Of a stretch of 64,000 bases of DNA, positions 17,129 to 24,985 are shown one piece after another (the stretch's first letter is position 1; each line of letters starts with the position of its first letter). Origin of the DNA: a bacterium (GTDB lineage Bacteria > Pseudomonadota > Alphaproteobacteria > Micavibrionales > UBA2020). The notes under the pieces are model-generated. The model had not been told where the DNA came from. It did no database searches and saw only the letters and a list, made by a program, of their open reading frames with translations. The DNA lies in the NCBI GenBank assembly GCA_029945425.1, contig JAQSDV010000001.1, positions 62,001 to 126,000 on the forward strand. The letters run 5' to 3'. The translations under genes were made by a program, and so were the position numbers.

Positions 17129-18358
17129 ATGCGTGTCGAAAAAAATATCAGCCTGCTGGAACGCCATGCGGTGTTCATGAACATGGGTTTCGTCATTCCC
17201 GTCATCATGCCCTTTTACCGGGATGAAATGGGCCTGAACTTCCGCGACTTCCTGCTGGGCGAGGCCGCCTTTGCCGCGACCGTCGTGCTGCTGGAGGTGC
17301 CGAGCGGATGGCTGTCCGACGTCTGGCAGCGCCGCTGGGTGATGGTGCTGGGCACGGCCGTGCAGATGCTGGGCTTTGCCCTGCTGATGGTGGCGGACAA
17401 CCTTGCCATGGCGGCATTGTCGCAGTCGGTCATCGGCGTCGGCATCAGTTTGCTGTCGGGTACCAACTCCGCGCTGCTCTACGACTCGCTGTTGTCGGAG
17501 GGGCGCGAGGGTGAATACCGGATGCGCGAAGGACGCCGCGGCGGCCTGGCGCTGTACAGCGTCGCAGGGGCGAGCATCGTGGGCGGTTTTTTGTATGCCT
17601 ATGATCACTACCTGCCGCTGATGTTGAACGTGATCGCGCAAGGCGTCGCGCTGGTCATGGCGTGGCGGATGGTGGAGCCTGCGCGTCACCGCGTTGCGGC
17701 GCAAAAGCATCCGGTCGCCGACATGATCGCAACCGCGCGCTATGCGTTGCACGGCCATGCGGAAGTAGGGTTGATCATCGTGTTCTCGGCCGTCATGTTT
17801 TCGGCCACCAAGGTGATCATGTGGAGCCAGCAGCCGTATTATATGGCGATGGGCTTGGACGAGAAGTATTACGGCCTGATGATGGCGGCGGGTTTCGTGC
17901 TGGGCGGTTTGTCCAGCCAGCATTCCCACCGCCTGGACGGAAAATTCGGCACGATCAAGTCGCTGTTTTTCGTCTGGGGCCTTGCGGTCGCCGTCTGTCT
18001 GGGCGCGGCTGCGGGGGGATTGGGCTGGCACGGCGTTGTCTTGCTGATGATCGGCGGCACCTGCATCTATGGCATGGCGCAGCCGCGGGTCAGCGAGGCG
18101 ATCAACCGGCATGTGGGATCGGAGCGTCGGGCAACCGTGCTTTCCACCCAGAGCCTTTGCGTGTCGCTGCTGTTCATCCCCCTCAGCTGGGCGATGGGCG
18201 AAGTGTCGGAACGCTTCGGCATCGGCGCGACCCATCTGGGTCTGGCCGGCTGGCTGGGGATTGCAGGATTGAGCTTGGCGGTCTGGTGCTTGCGCCGTAA
18301 CCGCCGCGCGAAAATTCTCGCCCTGCAGGACGAACTGCTGAACGCGACTGTTGTTTAA
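17129..18358 (+). CDS. MFS transporter
   Basis: 409 residues from ATG 17129, which has AAAGGA upstream; the frame continues back to 17084. There are about twelve hydrophobic segments in two halves. The loop between helices 2 and 3 carries LEVPSGWLSDVWQRRWVMVL, a form of the MFS motif A (G-x-x-x-D-x-x-x-R-R). Substrate is unknown; the family is close to the drug/metabolite exporters that open with an ERHAVFMN-like segment. A terminator hairpin follows. No regulator is adjacent. Confidence 0.88.
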   Translation: MRVEKNISLLERHAVFMNMGFVIPVIMPFYRDEMGLNFRDFLLGEAAFAATVVLLEVPSGWLSDVWQRRWVMVLGTAVQMLGFALLMVADNLAMAALSQSVIGVGISLLSGTNSALLYDSLLSEGREGEYRMREGRRGGLALYSVAGASIVGGFLYAYDHYLPLMLNVIAQGVALVMAWRMVEPARHRVAAQKHPVADMIATARYALHGHAEVGLIIVFSAVMFSATKVIMWSQQPYYMAMGLDEKYYGLMMAAGFVLGGLSSQHSHRLDGKFGTIKSLFFVWGLAVAVCLGAAAGGLGWHGVVLLMIGGTCIYGMAQPRVSEAINRHVGSERRATVLSTQSLCVSLLFIPLSWAMGEVSERFGIGATHLGLAGWLGIAGLSLAVWCLRRNRRAKILALQDELLNATVV

Positions 18359-18388
18359 ACCTCTAACGTCAAAGTAGCCAAAAATAGA

Positions 18389-18420
18389 ACCGGCGGCCCT
18401 GAAGGAGCAGGGCCGCCGGT
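18389..18420. terminator. Hairpin terminator between the MFS gene and the RcnB-like gene
   Basis: A 12-bp stem (accggcggccct / agggccgccggt) with an eight-base loop. Neighbouring A-rich sequence on the left (aaaaatag) would be the T tract for the leftward RcnB-like gene; the rightward T tract is weaker (ttactattt). Confidence 0.75.
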
Positions 18421-18440
18421 TTACTATTTGCGCTGTATAA

Positions 18441-18815
18441 TTAGTCCAGCGCGTCGATGATATCCTCGATCAGGTTGTTATCGCGGCGGACGAGGACGTA
18501 GTTGTCATCCGCGCGGTACCAGTTGTAACCCACCGGCGGGCGGCGCAGGTTATACCGGTTGTAATCCGACACGATATAACGGTTGTAGCGGTATTCGGAA
18601 GGGAACGCCTGGCCGCGTACCCAGCGGTCATATTCACGTTGTTCAGCGCGTTCGCGGTGGTAAGCGCGCTTCATCTGTTCACGCTCCCATTTATCATGCA
18701 TGCGTTCTTGCTTGTGATGCCAGCGGTAATCGCGGGATTGCCAGCTGTCGGCCATTGCGGCGGTGCTGCCCAGCAGCGAAACGGCGACGATAGCGCCAAG
18801 GATTGCGGTTTTCAT
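18441..18815 (-). CDS. RcnB-like periplasmic protein (paralogue 1)
   Basis: 124 residues with a signal peptide ending about TAAMA-DS and a GAGG ribosome site before ATG 18815. The mature N-terminus is very rich in charged and aromatic residues (WHHKQERMHDKWEREQMKRA). The C-terminus has the RcnB fold signature: LRRPPVGYNWYRADDNYVLV. RcnB itself modulates nickel/cobalt efflux in E. coli, but most members of this large family are uncharacterised and no metal transporter lies nearby. A paralogue is encoded directly upstream with its own terminator. Confidence 0.85.
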   Translation of the reverse strand: MKTAILGAIVAVSLLGSTAAMADSWQSRDYRWHHKQERMHDKWEREQMKRAYHRERAEQREYDRWVRGQAFPSEYRYNRYIVSDYNRYNLRRPPVGYNWYRADDNYVLVRRDNNLIEDIIDALD

Positions 18816-18893
18816 GTGTGAACCTCTTCGGTAATGAACGAGACGTTACTCTACCTACGAAAGCGGGCTTTAATAGTTCCGCAATAACAGAAG

Positions 18894-18922
18894 CGGCGGC
18901 CCCGCGCAAAGCGGAGCCGCCG
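18894..18922 (-). terminator. Probable terminator downstream of RcnB-like paralogue 2
   Basis: GC-rich inverted repeat cggcggc / gccgccg just after the 3' end of the 18945-19316 gene. The trailing sequence on the reverse strand is only moderately T-rich, so termination strength is uncertain. Confidence 0.55.
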
Positions 18923-18944
18923 TTTATGTTGTAAGGCGCAGCGC

Positions 18945-19316
18945 TTACTGCAGCGCGTTGATAATATCGGAAATCACGTTATCCTTGCGGCGTACCAGCA
19001 CGTAATCGTCATCGGCGCGGTACCAGCGATAGCCCTTCGGCGGCTTGCGCAGTTTGTACTGGTGCCAATCGGTCACATAATACTTGCTGCTGCGATATTC
19101 GCGGGGGAAGCTATGACCCTTCACCCAGCGCGCATGCTTGCGGGCATTCTTCTCGTATTTCCGCTCTGCATTGCGCTCATGCGCGTCGGCAGAGACTTGT
19201 TTGCCATGGTTCCATTTGATGTTATGGCCGTTGTTTTTGTTATTATCGGCCAGCACGGCGGTGCTGCCCATCAGCGTCAGCGCAACGGCGGCGACGATCA
19301 TCTTTGATTTTTGCAT
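18945..19316 (-). CDS. RcnB-like periplasmic protein (paralogue 2)
   Basis: 123 residues, AAGGA before ATG 19316, signal peptide ending TAVLA-DN. The mature N-terminus is rich in Asn, Lys and His (NNKNNGHNIKWNHGKQ), and the C-terminus carries LRKPPKGYRWYRADDDYVLV followed by RRKDNVISDII, the same end as paralogue 1. The high His content fits metal binding but is not proof. The two genes arose by tandem duplication and have diverged in the N-terminal half; separate terminators suggest they are transcribed separately. Confidence 0.85.
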   Translation of the reverse strand: MQKSKMIVAAVALTLMGSTAVLADNNKNNGHNIKWNHGKQVSADAHERNAERKYEKNARKHARWVKGHSFPREYRSSKYYVTDWHQYKLRKPPKGYRWYRADDDYVLVRRKDNVISDIINALQ

Positions 19317-19379
19317 AGGAATTCCTTGTGTGGGGTGCGGCGAACGAGAGTCTAACGCGCAGCTATGAAAATCGTTCCC

Positions 19380-20252
19380 TCAGCTTCCGCCGTAACTTTG
19401 CACCAGCGAGCCGGATATCAGGTACCAGCCATCCACAAGCACGAAGAATATGATCTTGAACGGCAGCGCGATCATGACAGGCGGCAGCATCATCATACCC
19501 ATCGACATCAGAATTGACGCGGTCACCATGTCGATCACAAGGAATGGCAGGAATATCAGGAACCCGATTTCAAACGCGCGGCGCAGTTCTGAAATCATGA
19601 AGGCGGGAATGACGACCTGCAGCGGCGTATCCAGCGCGGTCGCGGGCGCTGCAATTTTCGACAACCCGATAAACAGCGTCAGGTCTTTCTCGCGCGTGTG
19701 TTTCAGCATGAACTGCTTGAACGGCACGACGGCCTTTTGCAGTCCTTCCATCTCCTCCATCTCGTCATTCATCATGGGGCGGAGGCCCTGTTCATAGGAT
19801 GCGTTGATGGTCGGCATCATGATGAACAGCGTCAGGAACATCGCAAGCGAAATCAGGACCGTGTTCGGCGGCGTCTGCTGCGTGCCCATCGCGGTGCGCA
19901 GGAACGACAGCACCACAACAATGCGCGTGAACGACGTCATCATCATCAGGATCGACGGCGCGAGCGACAAAACGGTCAGCAGCACAACCATCTGCACCAC
20001 GCGGCCCGCAACCGACCCGCCAGCTGCACCATCATCCGGCGTGCCGGCGCCGAGGTTCAGCGAAATGCTCTGCGCCCAGGTATGGGACGGGATAAACAAA
20101 ATGGCCGCGATCAGCAGGCAGGCGGTCAGCGGCAGCAGTTTTTTCAGGAAAGGCACAACCCTGCCCGCATCAGTAACGGGTTCCGTTTTCGCTGCAACGG
20201 GCGCTGCCGCATCTGCGGGGACGACCAGATGAAGGTTCAATGCCTCAACCAT
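19380..20252 (-). CDS. fliP: Flagellar export gate protein FliP
   Basis: 290 residues. FliP with FliQ and FliR forms the helical core of the flagellar type III export gate in the inner membrane. Characteristic stretches: SLAPSILMMMTSFTRIVVVL, SFLRTAMGTQQTPPNTVLIS, ASYEQGLRP and VVIPAFMISELRRAFEIGFL. The N-terminus is longer than in many FliP, with about 30 extra residues before the signal-like hydrophobic segment (KLLPLTACLLIAAILFIPS). The start overlaps fliO by eight bases, and the gene is the last of a leftward flagellar operon. Confidence 0.96.
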   Translation of the reverse strand: MVEALNLHLVVPADAAAPVAAKTEPVTDAGRVVPFLKKLLPLTACLLIAAILFIPSHTWAQSISLNLGAGTPDDGAAGGSVAGRVVQMVVLLTVLSLAPSILMMMTSFTRIVVVLSFLRTAMGTQQTPPNTVLISLAMFLTLFIMMPTINASYEQGLRPMMNDEMEEMEGLQKAVVPFKQFMLKHTREKDLTLFIGLSKIAAPATALDTPLQVVIPAFMISELRRAFEIGFLIFLPFLVIDMVTASILMSMGMMMLPPVMIALPFKIIFFVLVDGWYLISGSLVQSYGGS

Positions 20253-20556
20253 TCTTGACTTCCTTCTGGTCCAGCTCGATCACGTTATCGACGACGGGGA
20301 TATTGCTTTCAACGACAGTATCGCCGCCGGGGCCCATCACGATCAGATGTTCTTTATTGTCGCGGCGCACGATCACCAGTTTGTGGCGCGGGTCGATCGC
20401 CAGTTGCTCGACAATTTTCAGGCGGCGTTTCGCGCCCGTCATCAGCATCGGCGCACCGCCGAGGCCAAGGCGTTTGATCACCCATGCAAGGCCGTACATC
20501 AGGCAGACCACAAAGGCAAAGGCGGCCATCGCCGTCATCAGGCGTTCGGTTTCCAT
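20245..20556 (-). CDS. fliO: Flagellar biosynthesis protein FliO
   Basis: 103 residues: one N-terminal transmembrane segment (LMTAMAAFAFVVCLMYGLAW) and a small cytoplasmic domain with KRRLKIVEQLAIDPRHKLVI, VRRDNKEHLIVMGPGGDTVV, the hallmark of FliO. FliO helps assemble FliP into the export gate. Start overlaps the previous stop by one base (TGATG) and the end overlaps fliP, indicating tight coupling. Confidence 0.92.
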   Translation of the reverse strand: METERLMTAMAAFAFVVCLMYGLAWVIKRLGLGGAPMLMTGAKRRLKIVEQLAIDPRHKLVIVRRDNKEHLIVMGPGGDTVVESNIPVVDNVIELDQKEVKNG

Positions 20557-20810
20557 CAGTCGTCTTTCCCTTCATCCTGCTTGCGCATGGCGTCCGCCAG
20601 CGTTTCAAGGCTCGCGATCAGCACGGTCATCTGCGGCTCCAGCTCCTGCCCCTCTTTCGGCGGCATGGTTGCGATCAAATCACAAACTTCGGCGACGTTA
20701 TTGTCCAGCCCCTGCAAATCCATGATCTCGCCCTGTGTCACGCGGCGTTCGCAGTCGCGCACGTAATCGGTGATGGATTTCAGGCGCTTCGCCAGTTCTT
20801 CCTTGGTCAC
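20556..20810 (-). CDS. Hypothetical helical protein in the fliOP operon
   Basis: 84 residues, predicted almost entirely helical (ELAKRLKSITDYVRDCERRV; EPQMTVLIASLETLADAMRK). It sits between flhX and fliO with overlapping start and stop codons on both sides (ATGA upstream, TGATG downstream), so a flagellar role is likely. Small helical proteins in such positions are sometimes export chaperones, but no known chaperone family is recognised. Confidence 0.75.
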   Translation of the reverse strand: MTKEELAKRLKSITDYVRDCERRVTQGEIMDLQGLDNNVAEVCDLIATMPPKEGQELEPQMTVLIASLETLADAMRKQDEGKDD

Positions 20811-21151
20811 GGCTTTTCTTTCGTATCGTCGGTTTGGTTGTAGATCTGATTTGCTTTGTAAACATAGGCGAGGATTTCGGCAATTGCCACCAGAGCCTCC
20901 GACGGAATCTCGGAATCCAGCTCGATGGCGGCAAGGATTTGGGCCATCTCCTTGTCCTCCCGCACCTTGACCCCGTTTTTAAAGGCCAGATCGACAATCT
21001 GCTCCGCCAATTTCCCGTAACCCGCCGCCACAACCTTCGGCAGCGCATTCTCGTCAATTCCATATTTCTTGAGCGCAACAGCGGCAAGGCGACGGCTGTC
21101 CAGCGCGTCGGGCTTTTTCTGTTCGTCGTCGGTGTCGTGGATGTCGACCAT
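20807..21151 (-). CDS. FlhB C-terminal domain-like protein (FlhX type)
   Basis: 114 residues corresponding only to the cytoplasmic FlhB/YscU domain: AVALKKYGIDENALPKVVAA, GYGKLAEQIVDLAFKNGVKV, LDSEIPSEALVAIAEILAYV. The NPTH autocleavage site of FlhB is absent, the stretch before AVALKY being replaced by the protein's own N-terminus. Such proteins (FlhX) can substitute partly for the C-terminal fragment of cleaved FlhB in the export switch. A full FlhB with NPTH is encoded at 26.7-27.8 kb. First gene of the leftward operon, divergent from flgB. Confidence 0.85.
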   Translation of the reverse strand: MVDIHDTDDEQKKPDALDSRRLAAVALKKYGIDENALPKVVAAGYGKLAEQIVDLAFKNGVKVREDKEMAQILAAIELDSEIPSEALVAIAEILAYVYKANQIYNQTDDTKEKP

Positions 21152-21297
21152 GCGCGTACTCTACCAAACTCTTAACAAATCCTTAACCGCAAAATCCTGA
21201 CTCAGGATTCCAAGGCTATGTTAGAGTTTTCAACAGGGGATACACTTGTTACGTGGCACACGCGTTGCATATGTAATAAGTGAGAAGGGGAAATCTC

Positions 21298-21738
21298 ATG
21301 GCTATGCAAGATTTGACATTGATGTCCGCGATGCTGAAGAAGATGGACTGGCACGAAGAACGCCAGAAAATCATCGCGCAGAACATCGCCAATGCGGACT
21401 CATCCGGCTATCGCCCGATGGACATGAAACCGTTGGATTTCAAACAGTTATTGGGCGGCTCTACCAGCGTACTTTCGATGTCGGCCGCAGGCTCCAGCGG
21501 CGGCGCGATCAGCATGGCGGCCACCAACGGCGCGCATTTCGGCGCCGATACAATGGCTGCCGGTGGGCAAAAAGTGCCGGATTTCAAGCAGAAGGATGTG
21601 TACGAAGTTGCCCCCGCCGGCAACGCCGTCATCCTCGAAGACCAGCTGCTGCGCATGAACGAGAACTATACCGATCATGCCTTCGTCAGCAATTTGTACC
21701 AGAAAAACATCGCCATGCTGAAAATGGCTCTGAAATAA
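21298..21738 (+). CDS. flgB: Flagellar proximal rod protein FlgB
   Basis: 146 residues from ATG 21298, with GAGAAGGGG upstream (the GTG at 21280 is less likely). Typical start LTLMSAMLKKMDWHEERQKI and the rod-family segment QNIANADSSGYRPMDMKPLD, with DNQLLRM-like EDQLLRMNENY and the C-terminal NLYQKNIAMLKMAL. FlgB joins FliE and the MS ring to the rod in the periplasm and is secreted by the flagellar export apparatus, without a signal peptide. First gene of flgB-flgC-fliE-fliQ. Confidence 0.95.
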   Translation: MAMQDLTLMSAMLKKMDWHEERQKIIAQNIANADSSGYRPMDMKPLDFKQLLGGSTSVLSMSAAGSSGGAISMAATNGAHFGADTMAAGGQKVPDFKQKDVYEVAPAGNAVILEDQLLRMNENYTDHAFVSNLYQKNIAMLKMALK

Positions 21739-21756
21739 GGTTAGGGAGATATTCAA

Positions 21757-22170
21757 ATGGATCTCGTCAATGCAATGACACTCGCGGCCAAGGGCATGAA
21801 GGCTCAAGGCGCCCGCATGAAAGTGATCTCGGAAAACCTGGCGAATGCCGACACCACCGGCAAGGCAAAGGGCGAAGACCCGTACCGCCGCCAGATCGTG
21901 ACGTTCAAGAACGAAATGAACCGCGCGGATAACATGAAGGAAATTGCGGTCGACAAGGTCACCTATGACACCGCCGACTTCCTGACCAAATACGACCCCA
22001 GCCACCCCGCCGCCGACGACCGCGGCTATGTGAAGACGCCCAACGTCAACCCGCTGCTGGAAATGATGGATATGCGCGAGGCGCAGCGTTCTTACGAGGC
22101 GAACCTCGGCGTGATCGAAATGTCGCGCTCGATGTTGATGAAAACCATCGACTTGCTGCGGATGGCTTAA
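21757..22170 (+). CDS. flgC: Flagellar proximal rod protein FlgC
   Basis: 137 residues. MKAQGARMKVISENLANADT is the usual flagellar rod N-terminus, and PNVNPLLEMMDMREAQRSYE followed by ANLGVIEMSRSMLMKTIDLL is the usual FlgC C-terminus. AGGGAGA lies before ATG 21757. It follows flgB by 18 bases. FlgC forms part of the proximal rod. Confidence 0.96.
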   Translation: MDLVNAMTLAAKGMKAQGARMKVISENLANADTTGKAKGEDPYRRQIVTFKNEMNRADNMKEIAVDKVTYDTADFLTKYDPSHPAADDRGYVKTPNVNPLLEMMDMREAQRSYEANLGVIEMSRSMLMKTIDLLRMA

Positions 22171-22197
22171 GCCGGAATTTAAAAAGGAATAGAGATC

Positions 22198-22497
22198 ATG
22201 GCAAACGTAACCGATGCTTCAAAAGCATACATGAACACCTTGAAATCGATGACGGAGGCGAAACCGGCCGAGACCTCCGGCCCCTCCTTCGGCGATGTCC
22301 TGAAAACCGCCGCGCAAAGCGCGATCGACGCGCAGCACACGTCGGAAAAAGTCTCCGCACAGGGTCTCGTCGGCAAGGCCGACATGACCGATGTGCTGGC
22401 CGCGATCAACAATGCGGAAATGGCGCTCAATACCGTGCTTGCGGTTCGCGACCGCGTGGTGCAAGCTTATGAAGCGGTCATGCGTACCGGTATCTGA
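22198..22497 (+). CDS. fliE: Flagellar hook-basal body protein FliE
   Basis: 99 residues, a normal length. The N-terminal half (SFGDVLKTAAQSAIDAQHTS) and the C-terminal ALNTVLAVRDRVVQAYEAVM with the terminal MRTGI are diagnostic. FliE sits between the MS ring/export gate and the rod and is exported first. AAGGAAT precedes the ATG; spacing from flgC is 27 bases. Confidence 0.96.
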   Translation: MANVTDASKAYMNTLKSMTEAKPAETSGPSFGDVLKTAAQSAIDAQHTSEKVSAQGLVGKADMTDVLAAINNAEMALNTVLAVRDRVVQAYEAVMRTGI

Positions 22498-22515
22498 GCC
22501 TGAAGGACATATATT

Positions 22516-22782
22516 ATGGATGAAGCAGAAGTCGTCGATTTCGCCCGCGAAGCGATCATCCTGACCATCCAGATCTCCGCCCCTGTCATGCTGATCGGCC
22601 TTGTGGTCGGCGTCGTCATCGCCCTCATTCAGGCGCTCACCCAGATTCAGGAAATGACCCTCGCCTTCGTGCCGAAGATGATGGCGATTTATCTCGCAAT
22701 CTACCTGCTGTTCCCCGTCTACGCCACCGCGATGCAGAATTTCACCGACCGGATCGCCGACAAGATCATCGGGATGGGCTGA
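22516..22782 (+). CDS. fliQ: Flagellar export gate protein FliQ
   Basis: 88 residues with two long transmembrane helices: VVDFAREAIILTIQISAPVM leading to the first, and MMAIYLAIYLLFPVYATAMQ in the second. IALIQALTQIQEMTLAFVPK between them is the conserved FliQ loop. Part of the FliPQR gate. Its last 17 bases overlap the 3' end of a convergent gene. fliR, normally next, is more than 3 kb away. Confidence 0.96.
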   Translation: MDEAEVVDFAREAIILTIQISAPVMLIGLVVGVVIALIQALTQIQEMTLAFVPKMMAIYLAIYLLFPVYATAMQNFTDRIADKIIGMG

Positions 22783-23344
22783 CCACTCTCTGCTTGAACG
22801 TCGCCACCTTGGGCGCAATCACGGGCTGGTTCAGCTTGCCGATCTGCACCGTGACCCCTTTGATGCGCTTTTTATCGTCCACCATCGCCTGCACGTGCCG
22901 CCGCTCCGCATCGATTGCCCGTTGCGCCAGCATGCGCTGCCGTTCCAGCCGGTCCTCCTCGGCCTTGCGCGCCGCAAAGGCGGCCTTCCCCATTCTGTAG
23001 TAATTCTGCTCGGACTGGTCGATGAAGTGCTCTTTCGCGCGGTACATGGCTTCAAGAATGTGTCGGGCTTTTACGGCTTCCTCTGCCGTGCCCGCATATT
23101 CTGCCGCAGCCGCGTCGCTCGCGGCCTGCGGGATATGGATTTCATTGTAGTTTCGCAGCATTGCGCTCTGCGCCGCCTTGAACAGCTTGTCGCGGAAAGG
23201 CACATGCCCGTATAGCGCGTTGCCAAAGGTGAATATTTTATCGGTGTTGGACGGATCAGCGTCGAGGCCGGCGATCAACGCATCGACTTCGTCCTTTGTG
23301 GAGGCCGGTTTCGAGGGTACGCGGAATGAAACGGGTAAAGCCAA
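22766..23344 (-). CDS. Hypothetical helical protein inserted after fliQ
   Basis: 192 residues from a TTG start that has AGGGAG seven bases upstream. The N-terminus is irregular (FRVPSKPASTKDEVDALIAG), and the centre is a long charged helix, likely a coiled coil (AAFAARKAEEDRLERQRMLA followed by QRAIDAERRHVQAMVDDKKR). No signal peptide or known domain. It converges on fliQ with overlapping 3' ends. No family recognised; a flagellar role is possible from position but not supported by sequence. Confidence 0.65.
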   Translation of the reverse strand: MALPVSFRVPSKPASTKDEVDALIAGLDADPSNTDKIFTFGNALYGHVPFRDKLFKAAQSAMLRNYNEIHIPQAASDAAAAEYAGTAEEAVKARHILEAMYRAKEHFIDQSEQNYYRMGKAAFAARKAEEDRLERQRMLAQRAIDAERRHVQAMVDDKKRIKGVTVQIGKLNQPVIAPKVATFKQRVVSPSR

Positions 23345-23515
23345 GTGACGCTCCCTTGTCGAACGATACTGATCTGGCTGTTTTTAACCCGGCGAAGTAA
23401 TGAAGGCGCGAGAAACAAGGCTCTTAAAATCGCGCCGGCGCGAAGGCCCGGATATGGGGAATACAATATCAAAACATCGGTATTATGTCAATATATGGAG
23501 AAAATATACCTGATA

Positions 23516-24829
23516 TTACTGGTCTTTTTTATTCGGATCTTCCGATGTAATCAACCGCGCGCCGCGCTGCCATGTGACGTAATTCCACGCCCAGTTCAGC
23601 ATGACCGAGGCGCGGTTGCGCAAGCCGATCAGGAAGAAAATATGCGACACGCTCCACAGCAGCCAGCCGATAAATCCCGTCACCTTCAGCCCCGGCAACA
23701 CCACGATCGCATTGTTGCGGCCGATGGCGGCGACGGTGCCGACATCCTTGTACCTGAAATTTTCGGGCGGCTGGCGTTGTTCGACCAGCGCGCGGATGCG
23801 CTTCGCGGTGAAAATTCCCATCTGCTTGGCAACCGCCGCAACACCCGGCAGGGGTTTTTCGGCACCTTCGGGCGTGAAGGCCGCCGTGTCGCCGATCACA
23901 AACACGCGCGCGTCGCCTGCAATATTCAGGTTGCGGTCAACAATGATGCGCCCCGTTCTGTCGACGGGTGCGGCCAGCCATGCGCCTGCGGGCGACGCCT
24001 TCGCCCCCGCCGCCCAGACAACCGATTTCGCGGCGATGCGCTGGCCGTTCACGATCACGCCGTCTGCGTCCACATCCTCGACGCGGCTGGACGTCATGAT
24101 TTCGATGCCCATTTTCTGCAACGTCGCATGGGCATTGGCGGATAGTTTTTCCTCCAGCGACGGCAGGATGCGCGGGCCGGCCTCGACCAATATAATGCGC
24201 GCCGAACCGGGAGCGATGACGCGGAAATCTTCCGCAATCGAATGGCGCGCCAGCTCCGCAATCGCGCCCGCCATTTCAACGCCCGTCTGCCCGCCGCCGA
24301 CGATGACGAAGGTGAGCAGGCTTGCGCGTTCATCCTCGCGGCTCTCCCCCTCCGCGCGTTCAAACGCGAGCAATATTTTTTGACGCAGGCTGGTCGCATC
24401 GGCAATCGTCTTGATGCCCGGCGCATTTTTTTCCCAGTCGTCGCGGCCGAAATAACTGTGATGCGCGCCCGTGGCGATGACGAGGTAATCCCACGGGATG
24501 CTGCGCCCGCCTTCGGTCATCACGGTCGCCGCCTGCCTGTCGATCGCCGTCACGGCGTCCAGCAATACACTGGTGTTTTTCTGCCGCCGCAAAATATGGC
24601 GGATCGGCCATGCGATATCGGCGGGCGACAGCGCGGCGGTTGCGACCTGATACAGCAGCGGCTGGAAAAGATGATAATTGTGGCGGTCGATAACGGTGAC
24701 CTCCACGGGCAATCCCGCCAACGCCTGCACCGCCGCCAATCCCCCGAAACCCGCCCCCACGACCACGATGCGCGGAGATGCGCCTGTCGGTTCCTGTGCA
24801 GCGGGGTGTGAATTTCCTGCGGTAACCAT
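23516..24829 (-). CDS. ndh: Type II NADH dehydrogenase (NAD(P)/FAD-dependent oxidoreductase)
   Basis: 437 residues. Two Rossmann motifs are visible: RIVVVGAGFGGLAAVQALAG near residue 20 (FAD) and FVIVGGGQTGVEMAGAIAEL near 165-185 (NADH). Also VIDRHNYHLFQPLLYQVATA, typical for NDH-2, and DTAAFTPEGAEKPLPGVAAV near the second FAD site. The C-terminal amphipathic and hydrophobic segment (FIGWLLWSVSHIFFLIGLRN) attaches it to the inner membrane, where it passes electrons from NADH to ubiquinone without proton pumping. It stands alone between flagellar genes. Confidence 0.9.
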   Translation of the reverse strand: MVTAGNSHPAAQEPTGASPRIVVVGAGFGGLAAVQALAGLPVEVTVIDRHNYHLFQPLLYQVATAALSPADIAWPIRHILRRQKNTSVLLDAVTAIDRQAATVMTEGGRSIPWDYLVIATGAHHSYFGRDDWEKNAPGIKTIADATSLRQKILLAFERAEGESREDERASLLTFVIVGGGQTGVEMAGAIAELARHSIAEDFRVIAPGSARIILVEAGPRILPSLEEKLSANAHATLQKMGIEIMTSSRVEDVDADGVIVNGQRIAAKSVVWAAGAKASPAGAWLAAPVDRTGRIIVDRNLNIAGDARVFVIGDTAAFTPEGAEKPLPGVAAVAKQMGIFTAKRIRALVEQRQPPENFRYKDVGTVAAIGRNNAIVVLPGLKVTGFIGWLLWSVSHIFFLIGLRNRASVMLNWAWNYVTWQRGARLITSEDPNKKDQ

Positions 24830-24985
24830 GACGTCGCCCTTTTTGTTGCCAAATCCATTCTATGGCGGCGGGGTCAGGCCGGACAAGGCCGGTGCAAATA
24901 TTCCCATATACCCCGTTGACTCACCCTCCAATGCGCGATACTTTGCAGGCCATTTCATAATATCTGCTTATTCAAAGGAACTGCC

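Noticed and set aside
17042..18235. 397-codon reverse frame opposite the MFS transporter
   Set aside because: His/Arg/Gln-rich translation without domains; the forward frame encodes twelve membrane helices.
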